From Mimachlamys varia (taxonomy: Eukaryota; Mollusca; Bivalvia; Pectinida; Pectinidae), in assembly GCA_947623455.1 (NCBI GenBank), contig OX392545.1:20496001-20560000 (forward strand): DNA of 64,000 nucleotides. The letters run 5' to 3'. Every line of letters begins with the position of its first letter. Within the stretch, counting starts at the first letter, position 1. This document shows positions 24,535 through 36,216 of this stretch, piece after piece. The position numbers were made by a program, and so were the translations under genes. The notes beneath the pieces were generated by a model that made no database searches, was not told the DNA's origin, and worked only from the letters and a program-made list of their open reading frames with translations.

Positions 24535-24815
24535 GTAGTGACACGGTACATAATACACACATTTCCGTATTACACGATTTGAAAGTATACAGATATACAA
24601 AACTAGTTTAATTTTACTTCTAAATTTTATAAGTTGTTTTACGCACCTGACCCTCCTGTGTCTACATTAGTTTTACAAATTTTGGATTCCCACCTTTTGG
24701 CCTCTAGCATCACTGAAGAGTCCTAGGTGGACGAAATAGCTGTATGAAGCAGTTTAATTCATTTTACTAGATTTAAAAGGTACAGCATACATGTGTTTTT
24801 ACGTCATCTTTAACA
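24535..24815 (+). mobile_element. hammerhead-bearing repeat (retrozyme-like), copy B
   Basis: Full-length relative of copy A: ACACGGTACATAATACACAC, TTTTACTTCTAAATTTTATA, a CGCACCTGACC block, TTTTGGATTCCCACCTTTTG, the hammerhead, then ATTTAAAAGGTACAGCATAC and TTACGTCATCTTT. No coding potential. Confidence 0.75.
24707..24760 (+). ncRNA. type I hammerhead ribozyme, copy B (core complete)
   Basis: CUGAAGA (24713-24719) fits CUGANGA. Stem II is GUCC/GGAC with loop UAGGU. GAAA is at 24733-24736. The stem III strands UAGC and GCAG enclose UGUAUGAA, then U53 and H17 = U at 24754, with predicted cleavage after 24754. Stem I would pair AUCA (24709-24712) with UAAU (24755-24758), with one C/A mismatch. 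Stem III has a U/G wobble and an A/A mismatch. All strictly required core bases are present, but the helices are weakened, so activity is uncertain. Confidence 0.6.
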
Positions 24816-25788
24816 CCATATAACAAGGCTGGGTAGCATAGTGTCCAGGCTTTCGTTAAGTAAGGACATCAAGCATATGACAATAGAAAGTGAATACGTA
24901 GTGTTATATGTACATTGTACGTAGTAACATCTTGAAAACAACTTTGTCTGCACTATCATAATTACACATCAAAATAGCGTGAGTTTGTTCGGATCAAGTG
25001 CCAATATTAGAAGATACTGTCGTTATAACTTATGAAACCTATATTTATCGCTTTAAGTAATACGCATCACGATCCAGTTTTCTAATTTGTGATCGTGAAT
25101 ATCAAATTTCACTGTTTTGTTCTTTTGATTATTTTATCTGTCTTTTAGCAACGCGTTTGGCATATACTTGTCTCTATCATATGTTGTGGTATGTAAACTT
25201 TCATTTTCCTGTTTTGAAATAGCGACAGATCGACCTGACAATTGAAAAATCTTTGTCTTCTATTTTTGTTACTTCTTTGCCTTTGTATCTATCTTTAACA
25301 ATACATATCCAACCAACATATGTCTGTTCTGATCTAGGGATAATACTGGGGTAGATGCTGTCATGACAACCTATGATTCCTATATTATGTATCGCCGATA
25401 TACACACATTGTACATGCATAAAGAAGATCTGATATTTATCTACATAATACAAAAGTGTAAATGTGAGACCTTAATTTCTATAAATAAGATAAAGTTTCT
25501 TTATAGTATAGAGTGTCTGTCTATATGATATCCTCGTCTGTAGCCCGATCATTAACACACATATCTTTATACATTAAAACAGTATATGTTTGAACAAAGC
25601 ATCCATATTTTATGTTTTCACATTATGAACACGAACAATGTCGTACGTTACAGAAAGGACCTAAGATTACACATGACAGTATTCAAATCGTGAACAAAGC
25701 TCTTAAAAATAACGCATAATTTACTAAAGCTTCTGCAATAACATTGTAAATTTAATTAAATAGTGAAAATAAAATGTAAACAACTTAC
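24816..25788. other. no recognisable feature
   Basis: No exon recognised. If 25789 is a first-exon boundary on the - strand, this stretch would be intron. Confidence 0.4.
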
Positions 25789-25895
25789 CTGTAAACAGTG
25801 AGAGTCGCTGATGATATCCAGGGTATCGCTACTCCGATGTCTGTCACACACTAGTACCGCCTCACTGGTTACAGCTGCTGTTACCTCGCTAAGCC
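25789..25895 (-). other. candidate non-coding first exon with promoter
   Basis: On the - strand CACTGTTTACAG is followed by GTAAGTTG, a near-perfect donor with the exon ending at 25789. The 100 nt before it is less AT-rich than its surroundings. A TATA-like CGATAAATAG lies at 25921-25930 on the same strand, about 30 nt upstream of a possible start near 25895. I found no matching downstream coding exon in the window, so this is only a candidate. Confidence 0.25.
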
Positions 25896-25989
25896 TACGT
25901 ACACTAGCCCTATACTTCATCTATTTATCGATTGATTCAGCTGCTGAATCCTTTTTTTAATCAGCATCACATGTCGTCCTTGAAATCCA

Positions 25990-27320
25990 AAGCCACGTGA
26001 CTGACTGTTGTGACAGCATCCGTACCTATCTGTGTGTGTCATTAATGTCGTCCCTGTTCATAACGAACTCCGGACCTTCCTCAGATAACGGGAACGTGTT
26101 GATGGCACCGTCACAGACTCACCTGGCGCGTGCCGTGTTAGGTTATCCTGTTTCAGAATATCTGTCACTATTTACACACCTCGTCCGATGTTACAGAACT
26201 GGTGTTTATTGAATGCCATTAACGTTTCCTGTTTCAAAAGGTGGAGCCTAACGCCGCCCACCCACTATTGTACGGCTGTGACATTGTCAAACAGAACATT
26301 TCCTGAGTGGGATACCCACAATACAGTGCATGAGCCTCCTTTCTCTCTTTTCGATTATTCCATCCACATTCTCGGAAGTGCGAAAATCCAGAACATATAT
26401 CCTTATTGACGAAGCGTTGAAGAAACGGTTACCAAAACAAAATATTTCGTTTATAAATATTGAAAGTGATGAAGCGATCGGTTGGTTTGCTGTCAGCGGA
26501 ATCAATCAACTGTAAACGATTTCCTTCCGAACGTTAACGTAGGATTACATTCATCGGCTAACGATACTGTTGAAAAGTGACCACTCCAAATCGTATATAG
26601 ATGAACTAAGTTCTATTTTCTCGTATAACATCCAATTTTCTTGATACAAAGAATTTGTAATCGGGCTGTCACTCCATGGTCCGGTATCATCAAGGCATTG
26701 TGTATTGGTCGCCTTTAAGGTCCATTCTTCAGTGTGATTAACCCCGTCACTGTAGCAGTGATAGGTACACAGAGTGTATATCGTATATATCGAATGATAG
26801 CCATACAATATTCCAGTGTCAACAAGTTGACAAGCTTAACGACAGGTGACCACTTGTGTTATTGTTCTAACAGAAACAAAAATAATTCATAAAAGTTCTT
26901 GGCTATAGAAAAGTATTAATTATCTTTAAATATTACACGTACCATCTTTTTCAGTATGAAGCAGGGTTTTGTAATTTTGCTTTAGATAACTTTATTTTAC
27001 ATCTTGATAAGCTGACAATGCGAAATACAATTTGAATAAGCGTAAAGTGAATGGCGTTACAGGTAAATGACCAGAAACCAGTGACTAAAAGCATTGTAAG
27101 CTTACGCAGACATTTATACATGTAATTATATTTTAATAATAATAATATGTTTTATTTTTACTAGGGCTAAATATTAAGTAGTCTTATTTACAATAGGACC
27201 CTACAACAAAGTTATATACAAGCATGACATATATCACAATGTAATAATTATAGTATCATTGAAGTCAATGTTGTTTAAAATTTGAAATCCTAAAGCATAA
27301 GTAATTTGATAACGAATGCT
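25990..27320. other. no recognisable gene
   Basis: Several overlapping short open frames on both strands (26188-26515) have no recognised domain and no convincing splice context. The remainder is AT-rich. Confidence 0.4.
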
Positions 27321-27334
27321 GCATGTCAACAGGG

Positions 27335-27366
27335 ATGTATCACATATGACGTAACACACACATATG
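27335..27366 (-). repeat. small fragment of the hammerhead-bearing repeat
   Basis: ATATGACGTAACACACACAT followed by ATGCATCC matches the reverse complement of the repeat's TGTGTGTTACGTCAT end. Confidence 0.4.
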
Positions 27367-27474
27367 CATCCATTGCATCCTTGATAGCAAACAAACATTA
27401 TTTAATGACATGGTCAACACAATATAGCTACATGTGTAAATAAATATACATACAATGCTAATATACAAAAACAA

Positions 27475-27690
27475 AAGATGACGTAACAAACACATATGCT
27501 GCACCTTTTAAATTTAGTAATTTATACAGTATGCCGAACAAATTAATTAAACTGCATTGTACAGCTGTTTTGTCCTTCTAGGACTCGCGGAAGTGTAGAA
27601 ATTTAGAATAGTTGGGAATCGAAATGTTCTAAATAATGTAGAAGCAGAAGGGTAAGGTGTGTAAAAATTCATTTAATTTATGAATTTATA
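27475..27690 (-). mobile_element. hammerhead-bearing repeat, copy F (reverse)
   Basis: On the - strand the order is CTTCTACATTATTTAGAACA, the former hammerhead segment, TTCGGCATACTGTATAAATT, ACTAAATTTAAAAGGTGCAG and a TGTTACGTCATCTTTTG end. Confidence 0.75.
27545..27598 (-). ncRNA. degenerate hammerhead motif, copy F
   Basis: On the - strand GAGTCCTAGAAGGAC keeps stem II, followed by AAAACAGCUGUA and GCAGUUUAAUU (stem III and the cleavage side). The CUGANGA box is destroyed (reads CCGCGA) and GAAA is AAAA, so it should be inactive. Confidence 0.5.
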
Positions 27691-28119
27691 AGACACATAA
27701 ATTAAATTCACAGGTTTTCCACAAATAATAGGACAAGCTAGTCGGAAGTGTAAAGATGAATTCGAATAGAAAACCATGCAAATTACATTTGTGTTTAAAA
27801 AGAAAATGTATAGGAGACCCATATTAAAATATCAATAAATTTTATATGTAATAACATGATTTTGAAAAAGATACGGGAACATATTTGTTCTGCAATTAGT
27901 TAATTATAGTACATGCATCATATAGTTATTATTCGCAAAAAGTTTGTCATATTTTGATTTTTAAAATTAATTGACAAGTATCTCTTTTGTCTATTCGCAT
28001 TTATGACAATATATTTAAATTTGATATTATAACATGACGTAAATCTAATATTTTATAGAATTCACTACTGCATTTAGGTTTTATCTAAATCATTGGCAAT
28101 ACGTATATTGATGAATTAA

Positions 28120-28245
28120 TGAATATTGTCGTTTAGCAATTTATCGATAAATAAATGAATATTGTCGTCAAGCAATATTGATGAATTAATGAATTTAGTT
28201 ATCTAGCAATGTTGATGAATTGTTGAATATGACCGTCCAACGAAT
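28120..28245. repeat. tandem repeat, about 36-42 bp, 4 units
   Basis: Units carry GATGAATTAATGAATATTGT and a CGTCAAGCAAT-like block, diverging toward the right end. Confidence 0.7.
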
Positions 28246-28360
28246 GATTTGCAGAACAGTTGATCTATTCATTAAATTGTGATACACACAGCCACGCTAC
28301 AACACGAACAACGCGATTTAGATTGAAGCTAACCAGGCGTTTTACGGTCACAACCCTACG

Positions 28361-28368
28361 TATAAAAG
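28361..28368 (+). promoter_or_regulatory. possible TATA box without an assigned gene
   Basis: TATAAAAG preceded by a CACAACCCTACG stretch that is less AT-rich than its surroundings. No exon with a donor was found downstream, so this may be chance. Confidence 0.15.
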
Positions 28369-28369
28369 T

Positions 28370-29480
28370 CAAGGAACAATACCGCGTGACAATGCTCTAC
28401 AAACTTCTCTGACAGCGCAGGCGTATATTTAAAGTATCCGTACAGTAACTGTAGAATCAACGTTCACTCGTGTTACTTAGCATTACAGGGACATACAGCG
28501 GGCATTCCACACTCATAGCGTGTTATGTTTATTCACGCGTGGGGTCAGACGATTATTTATTAGATATATATGATATACATAGTACATAACAACTGATATA
28601 TAAGTAATACACACGTACAGGGTACGTCGGCGTTAATCCGCTAGGATATCGATTGGAGGTGAATTGAAACAAATAGAAACGACAGGATCAACAAACATCG
28701 ACAACATTTGTCAGTTTCATTGATATGAAGAGACAACATAAGTTAAAACGGAGGGACAACATAATTAACCGATGTTTGATCAGCGGATCTAGAACCATAT
28801 CCGGTTCCTATCCCACATGTGGTACCTTCTTTTGCATTCGAAACCAGGGAGACGCGTTAAATATTGGACACAAATCTATAAAAGGAGGATTACTGTGGTT
28901 GAGGATGTTTATTGTCAACAATTGAAAACTAGTTCTGGGCTCAATTTAATGAAATAACTATCATGCTCAGGAATTGATTCTGTGCCCAACTCATCTTCCA
29001 TGTATCTCCCTTGATTCGTGTTAAATGATCACCAAGTTGAATTTTAAAAGTGTAAACTGAAAATCACGGACAAAGTAGGAGTTTATTAGTTATATTTACA
29101 TTTGCCCTGCAGATTCACGATATAAACCAAGCAACTTCCGTTTCGGTTCATAGACTATAACCCGAAACGAGTATAAATACGAACGTGAGATGAATGTTAA
29201 AAACAATGCGTATCAAGCCGAACTCTCGTTTGAACGAGAAATAATCATAGACAACTTCTTGGCTTCATTTAGTCCATTTAAATCGCTTAATAGATAAAAC
29301 TTATTTTAACAGCGCGGTTCATGATATTTTCCTGTAATGCAGTGGGCATTCATATCGACTCGAAACAGAATGCAGTCTAATGCTTAAATGAACGTAACAA
29401 TAATAAATGACATAAAAAAGTAAAAAAGAATCCATACTTCAGCATGAGAACGGTTTCATGAATACAGGCCGTGACGCATT
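28370..29480. other. no recognisable gene
   Basis: No domain or splice structure recognised. A fragment of the MITE end seen at 10420 lies near 29452-29475 (GGTTTCATGAATACAGGCC). Confidence 0.4.
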
Positions 29481-29509
29481 TTTGTTTGGCGCATTAATGC
29501 TGTTGAAAG

Positions 29510-29745
29510 TACTTACATGTAGTACCCCTCACCGTTTACTTACGCGCTCGTCTTTGTTCTTACGCCCCTGACCCTTTTGCTTATACACTAGTGTAGCCAT
29601 TTTGGATTCCCATCTTTTGGCCAGTAGCATCAATGACGAATCCCAGAAGGAGGAAACAGCTGTATGATGCAGTTTAATTCATTTTCTTTCGACTTATTGT
29701 ATCTATTACTAAATATAAAAGGTGCAGCATGTGTGTGTTACGTCC
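29510..29745 (+). mobile_element. hammerhead-bearing repeat, copy C
   Basis: Contains TTACGCCCCTGACCCTTTTG, TTTTGGATTCCCATCTTTTG, the hammerhead segment, TTATTGTATCTATTACTAAA and AAAGGTGCAGCATGTGTGTG followed by TTACGTC. Confidence 0.75.
29627..29680 (+). ncRNA. degenerate hammerhead motif, copy C
   Basis: The core box reads AUGACGA (first C lost). The stem II region is AUCCCAGAAGGAG. GAAA is intact at 29653-29656, and ACAGC..GCAGU stem III strands follow. Loss of C3 and damage to stem II make activity unlikely. Confidence 0.55.
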
Positions 29746-29844
29746 TTTTCACTAGTTTGGTGTCTGAAATGGTTTGGACCAGCAGAGTGTTACATTGTAT
29801 TATGTTTGTTTGATTATATTGATAGAACACACCGGCTAGTTATA

Positions 29845-30803
29845 TGTAGCTCACCTGGTCCCAAAGTCGTTTATCGTCCGTCGTCCGTCCATCCCTCTCT
29901 CTGTCGTCGGTCTACATTTCCTTTAAAGTCCTACGAGTTTTTAAGTATTGAATGGATTTTAACCCCATTTGTTCAGAAGCATCCTTTGGGGAAGGGGAGT
30001 GGGCAAATTTTGCATAAATAGTGACTCTGACCTCCTGAGGGAGCAATAGGGGAAATAAAGGTAACGCCTTTTAAATCGATGCTTAACTTGGATTTGGTTC
30101 TGATCCCCACCTTTTAACAAGATAAACCTTTGCTTGGAATAAAGAGACGAACACAATCATGATTGGTTCCAGGGTAAGTCACGCTCTTGCAGACTTAAGT
30201 CTTGAGTCATTACTTTGGAACGGTTGAGTTCCCCACCCAACACCTATTTATACAATTGCTTGTTGAGACATCACAATCAGGTTTAAGATTTGATCCCGGG
30301 GCTGTCACGCCCTTGCAGACTATGACTCCTGTGTCATAGCTTTTAAATGTTTGAGATCCCCACCCAAAAATTAAAATACAATTGCTGGACATAAAGAGAC
30401 GATCACAAACATTATTTGAGATACGACCCCAAGGTCAGGCATGTCCTTGTAGGCGCAACCCCTCCGTCATATTTTTAAACAATTAAACACACCAATTCTA
30501 TTAATACAAGTTGCTTGGTATAAAGATACAGTGATTGTTATGATACTATGGTTGATCTCGGGGTATGTCAGTCCCTTTGCAGACTTAACCTCTGTGTTTA
30601 ACTTTTATAGATTCAGATCACCACCCTTAAACTAAATATTCATTTTCTGGGCATAAAGAGATGATTACAATCATGATATATATTTTATCCCACAGTAGCT
30701 GGGCATACAGACATGAACACAATTATGATTACCTAGTAAACAAAGTTACCAATGTACGCTAGTGAGCGATACAGCCCCCCCCCTCCCCCCGGCCTCTTGT
30801 TTT
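29845..30803. mobile_element. bivalve-type 'AGCTCACCTGG' interspersed element
   Basis: Begins GTAGCTCACCTGGTCCCAAA with CGTCCGTCGTCCGTCC shortly after, and ends CTAGTGAGCGATACAGCC..GGCCTCTTGTTTT. From memory, ends of this form bound a very common non-autonomous element in bivalve genomes. The interior has repeated blocks of GACTCCTGTGTCATA and CATAAAGAGACGA-like text. No transposase frame. A C-rich run is at 30774-30790. Confidence 0.65.
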
Positions 30804-32545
30804 AATTTCGTTTTGACAAACTGATCCTAAATTCGTGTTACTGAATGAAATTAATTACAAAGAACAAATGAAATACATTTCATTTGTTCAAGATTTTCAC
30901 GCGGCAGATTTGCATTTACGCATGATCACTCACCTTACACCAGAATATATTGAAATAAAATATTGTGTATTACCCCAATTCTCACTTTGAGCTAGTGAAA
31001 TTTGATTGGATATAAACTTGATTTGCATGTTGGGCGACTTCGATGAAGCAGTAGACGCTATTCCTTCCGGAACACCTGGTCTTTTTACCTAGAACATTTT
31101 CAAGGGTCTCTGTATTATTTCTAACTCTTCAGTATTCTCTGATGTTTGGTTGTTGTACATTTCCGACTAATTTAAGGATTCAAGTCATCAATGTTACCAC
31201 AGATAGATTGCACATTTTTTACCAATTCAAAATAATGCATAAGGTCCATAAAACCTCAGAATGATGATGCATTTTCGACTGATTAAAAGAATTTCCAGGT
31301 CGTATATCACTTAATAAAGATTTTACATTGACCAATTCCAAAGCATACGAATGTTCCAGCACATGGAACACGTTCAATAATTAAACACGTGTCGCTTTGT
31401 CTCGTAAATGTTTAACGGTGAATAGTCAATATATTTCTTAGCTTATGCAGAAGGCGTGACTGATCGTCACCCTTGAGTAGGCAAGCGTAACTCCTCTGTT
31501 TGGTTATCACTGTCGAATTGTGAATTCTACTATGACAACGACAAACCAAACAATGTATTTCGTCGTCAATAATGGATAATTTCAATTTCTCTGTGTCACG
31601 GAGAAAAAAATTAACAGCCATGACGGAAATGGTTTCATCCTGCCTATCAATGTTACGGAATCCCTAAGGAGGCTGTATGCGCTATTAATTAATTGATCTT
31701 AATTCGCAGTTTGAAAGTATTGCGAACTTAACCGCTTCTTTTATTTTGTAATATTTTAAAGGCAAAGAAAATATTTACACGTCATTTGTGTGTCGGACTG
31801 GCTTGTGGTGCAATGCTAGTAATTATGGTATATACTATGTATGTTAAGTTGTGTGTGAGAGTGTATGTGTGAGGATGTGTGTGTGTTGTCTAATTGTCAG
31901 ACTCTATATATGTAAAATTCATATGTTCGCCAGTAAGAAGAGGGCTTGTATAGGTTTTTGCCAGTTGTCCAATCCTATGGAATCGTTATTCAATAAAATC
32001 TTTGTGAAATGAAAAACACGTATACCACATTGTCACCAACCTAAGACTAATTCGACTAAAGTATATATTGTATCAAGAAAAACCAAAAATTGATAAAGCA
32101 CCAAGCAGAAACCAAGGGGAAACAAGCACCGGGAGCATAGACAGAGGCAAAGGTATGCTGACACTACATGTGGTGGGGTTATGACGTATATCGTACAACA
32201 AACCCATAAAGTAATATAGGTCAGGTATGAAAAACGTATAAATCACTTACGAGTACAATCAAATAAAATATGTTTATTCTCAAAACATGTCAGTTCAGAT
32301 ATATGTTTAAACATTTGCTAAGACATGAATGCGAGTTCTGATTGTCATTTTTAAATACCCCGAAATTAACAACATATGAATTTATCTTATTATCAAACAA
32401 AACTTAACCTCATATTTTACAATGTGTTTTGTGATTCAACAGATATTATAAAATCACTAAGTTTAAACAAGTGACATAAATCTATCTATGGATTGCTGCT
32501 ATAACAATGTCGCAGTCGATGTTAGATTTGATTTTATCGCTTTAA
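30804..32545. other. no gene seen; one family A copy inside
   Basis: Apart from the family A fragment at 31025-31145 I see nothing I can name. A TG-rich microsatellite-like stretch lies near 31850-31885. Confidence 0.4.
31025..31145 (-). repeat. repeat family A, copy 11 (partial)
   Basis: Reverse copy: TTCGATGAAGCAGTAGACGC, TTCCGGAACACCTGGTC and a TTCAGTATTCTCTGATG end, with the middle deleted. Confidence 0.7.
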
Positions 32546-32549
32546 TATC

Positions 32550-33260
32550 TTATAAACTGCTAAGGGCATATGTGGACGATCTCCCGGTGTATTCGTGTGT
32601 ATTTGAGAGGCTTCAATAGGTTCGTATAAGCTTCATTTCAATAGTCCAGACCCAATGTCGACTGTAAAGTGCTACCATACTGCCGAAAGCCCCCAGCAGA
32701 AAACTCCCTCGGTCACATTATACTGACAACGGGCGAACAAGTCATTCAACTCCCATAATGTTGAGCATCAAGCAGGGAGTAATAACTACCATTATTCAAT
32801 ACTTTGGTATGTCTCGGCCAGGGGATGGAACCAAAGGCCTTCTTTCACAGGGGTGAACACTCAACTAAAGGTCAAAAGTGGGGTAGTGTCAAGGGGGATA
32901 TAAGGAAGGAGAAAGTCGTTCACTAGTTGAGCGTTCGCCCCTGTGAGGAAGGCTATATGTCCTGTCCCCAGGCCGAGACAACATACGAGAGTCTCTAACA
33001 ACGGTAGTTATTAATCGCTACCTGACGCACAGTATTATTGGAGTAAACGACTGGTTACCTTGTGTCAGTATAATGTGAGCGGATGTTTTTTCTGCTCTGT
33101 TCTTCGGCGTTATTCTTCCGTTTAGTAGTACTTTAAATCAGCAAAAGTTCTAGACCGTATCGCGAGGGAAGCTTACACGAACATACAAAGCCTCCCAAAT
33201 ACGCACACATACAACACACACCCACGTCGCATACACCGTCCTTAAAAGGCACTTGCTGTT
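32550..33260. mobile_element. large foldback element (about 710 bp)
   Basis: The two halves are inverted copies around a centre near 32895. Matching pairs include GGACGATCTCCCGGTGTATT against a CACCGTCC end, TTTGAGAGGCTTC against AAGCCTCCCAAAT, TCACATTATACTGACA against TGTCAGTATAATGTGA, and CAGGGGTGAACACTCAACTA against TAGTTGAGCGTTCGCCCCTG. RNA from either strand would form a hairpin of about 300 bp. No coding frame. Confidence 0.8.
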
Positions 33261-33334
33261 AAAATGGCTTAAAAACAATAAAACCAAACAAAACTTATTG
33301 TCCTGGCATGCAGTATTGGTAACCAACATTATCT

Positions 33335-33445
33335 GTATAACAGCTATATGGTGCCGTTTAATTCATTTTTTTTTCGGCATACTGTATCTATTACTAAATT
33401 TAAGTCATCTTTAAAGGGTGCAGCACATGTGTGTGTTACGTCGTC
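33335..33445 (+). repeat. fragment of the hammerhead-bearing repeat (stem III onward)
   Basis: Starts inside the former ribozyme, TAACAGCTATATGGTGCCGT, then TTTCGGCATACTGTATCTAT, ACTAAATTTAAG, GGGTGCAGCACATGTGTGTG and TTACGTCG. The 5' half is lost. Confidence 0.7.
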
Positions 33446-35020
33446 TCTATTTGATACAAGTCCAGCTTTACATAGAACTAATAACACTTGTCATCGATGA
33501 GGTACATGTACATCACAAGACTTCAGCAGTCGTCGGAAGAGTTAATGTAGACATTTGGAGAAGTTGAAGTACAAAGTATATTTTAACGGTATGAAACCCC
33601 ATAACAGAAAAACATAATTACACCAACTTGTCGTTTCTGCACCTATCCAGAATTTCCATGATGAAAGAAGAAATACATTTTCTGCTTTGATTTGATTACA
33701 GGGAATATTCACGACATAGTAAAACAAATGTGTTCTCTGCCACATCCTACATATATTTATCACCCGGGGACAATAGCAAGCACTCACTGATTGTCAACCA
33801 ACGATGCCCTTTAATAACAACTTGCCAAAACAGTCGAGTTTCCGAAACTGAATTATCAATTTCATTTTAAAGGAAATAGCAACCCTTTCACCGTTTACAG
33901 AACTTGACAAAATAGTTCATATAACATTTATTTGATATGAAGTGTTTCGGCACTGCAGGTCGCTCTACTTCAGAAATCATCTGCGCAAAACACGATTGTA
34001 TTAAATTATTCCAGTTTAATATAGTTGGTCTCATCACTATTTACTAGATCAAAGGAAAGTTACTCCATTGACAGGCAGCCCTGATCTACGTTCGTTATGT
34101 AAACTCCACTGCCGGGTAGACTGACATTGATATAAAAAGTTGACAGATTTTTATTTTATTTTTTTATTCATACTTACAAAGTTTGAATTCACAGATGATT
34201 GTAACGTCGACAATGATATAATTCTGATTTTCATCAAATCGTTAAGGTTCATCAAGTGACAAAAAACATTCCTGACATCTTTAAAAAATATATAAAACAG
34301 TATTACCACATTGTCCAAACAATGTTAAACTTACTGGGTTTTTTTAATTATTTGATTCCCAGTTCGCACCTTTATAAAATGAAATTTACTTGGATGTGAC
34401 CGAGTTGTACATGGCAGGTGTTGTCGATGATGTAGAGCACACTTACTGTTCCAAAATTTCTTCTTTTTTTTCGTCCTTTTTAAAGGATTTCCGTGTCAAT
34501 ATTTCGTTTGTTAATTTCTGTTCAATTTTGAGTTCGACCTATTGTTTTGTTGACCGCATGGCTTGAAAAATAATTACACTGCATTTGGGTACAGTACAAA
34601 ACGTCACTGAATTACAAGCATTCAAATTCATCTTATACAATAGTTTATATAAATATTTGATCAATTGCATTTAAAACAAATCATATTATAACGTTGAGCG
34701 GAGTATAACTATTTCTATTATTTATTCATTTTCCGTTTGTTCTGTTCATCCATATCATTTAGAACTAATATCATCCCCCGTTATCTCCTGTGCATCTGGT
34801 CTCTATCAGGATATAAAGTAACACGGTCCAGGTATACAGCTCCGGGTAAATAACACCTATTGAACTACTTCCGGTATTGGATAGTGGATTGTTTGGTACA
34901 GATAACTGGCTACGTTGTGTACATTTACATAACCAATACCTTAGTTATTATAGAACTGCGAAGTTCTTACAAATGTACGTTGCATCTTACTTAAAACCAT
35001 AACGGTCAGACATAAAACAT
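33446..35020. other. no gene seen; family A copy 12 inside
   Basis: Holds the family A copy at 34385-34575. The remainder is AT-rich with no supported exon. Confidence 0.4.
34385..34575 (-). repeat. repeat family A, copy 12 (diverged)
   Basis: Reverse copy: GGATGTGACCGAGTTGTACA, TGGCAGGTGTTGTCGATGAT, then a decayed middle and TTTTGAGTTCGACC..TTGTTTTGTTGACCG. Confidence 0.75.
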
Positions 35021-35026
35021 TACAAG

Positions 35027-35408
35027 CCCAATATACGTAACTTTCGGCAAAACTTGAAGCGAAAATCAACACTTAAAACTTTTATATTTATAGATTAAGT
35101 TAAGATTAACTGATATCAGCAATAATCAAGGTGAATTCTTCCGCTGTTACCGGTACAGCAGCAGTTGAAACACGCTATTTGTAAACACGCGTCCATTTCG
35201 AACCGTCTTCTACCTTCGGTTTGTTTTTTGCAGTGGGCCACACCTGAATTATTTCAATTCTTTGAATTTTTTTTGTTCAGAGTTTCTTGTTAGTTACCGC
35301 TCAGTTTTACTTCATTTTAGGCTTATTTTTGCATGGTTATCAACTGGATTTTTTTTCAGAATTTTTTAGAATCGCAAAAAATTTCCTGAAGTAACGTATA
35401 TTGAGCAT
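35027..35408. mobile_element. MITE with GCCCAATATACGTAA ends, copy 1
   Basis: Left end GCCCAATATACGTAACTTTC is inverted at the right as GAAGTAACGTATATTGAGC. Interior blocks (AGATTAACTGATATCAGCAA, GGTACAGCAGCAGTTGAAAC, TTTGTAAACACGCGTCCATT) recur in reverse at 41345-41720 and 49556-49952. Confidence 0.75.
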
Positions 35409-36216
35409 CCCTTCCCAATACGAAAACCTGTGTATATGTGTCATCCATGCTTAAAAAGCATGCTATAAAGGGAGACAATCACGGAATATAAGACATAGGG
35501 CATGATTCATTAATATGTTATCGTCGCTATAAACGGTAATAAGCACAATGTTCAAACACTTTATTTCTTTTTTGTTTTTCTGAATTTTCTAGATAATTGC
35601 AGATCGATGTAATATTGACATTGTTTAAATGAAATATATACCTCAATATAAATACGCAGTTGTTCCAAAACTTTTCAATTTTAATGGAAAGGTTTTATCT
35701 GTGCCATTTTTAAGAGATATTTTATATATTTGTTTCGGACATTTGAGTACAGTACTGTTATGAGTCATGCCGGGACCAATAAACAACCTGGGACATAAAT
35801 TTAAACGAATCTTTGTTTCACAATATATTCTTTGTAATTTAATAAATCTAATTTAAACTAAATGTCATTAAAAATAACATATACGTATGAATAAACACGG
35901 GAATATATATGTCATTATATGTTTTATTCACAAACAAAAGTTGATTTTAATCGAAAAGATAAAACAACGTACCCACCTATTTATGATAAAACGTGTGTGA
36001 CACATTCGAAAAAGCCCATCGGCGTAACATAAAAACCAAGTCCGACGTAAGTTATTCTGTTAGGTTTATCTCTCACAGTCGATTTGTTTTCCAGAATGTT
36101 AGGAGTGATCAGAGATATCATCTAAAGCATCTGTCTTTCTCTCTTTCCCTTTTAATATATCTAACGTTTTCAAACCGTACGGACGAACTGGATCGGATTT
36201 GCAAAGACCTCCTAAG

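Noticed and set aside
26188..26515. A coding exon on + near 26330-26515
   Set aside because: Composition looks slightly protein-like (ILIDEALKKRL), but frames overlap on both strands and there is no convincing acceptor/donor pair or known domain.
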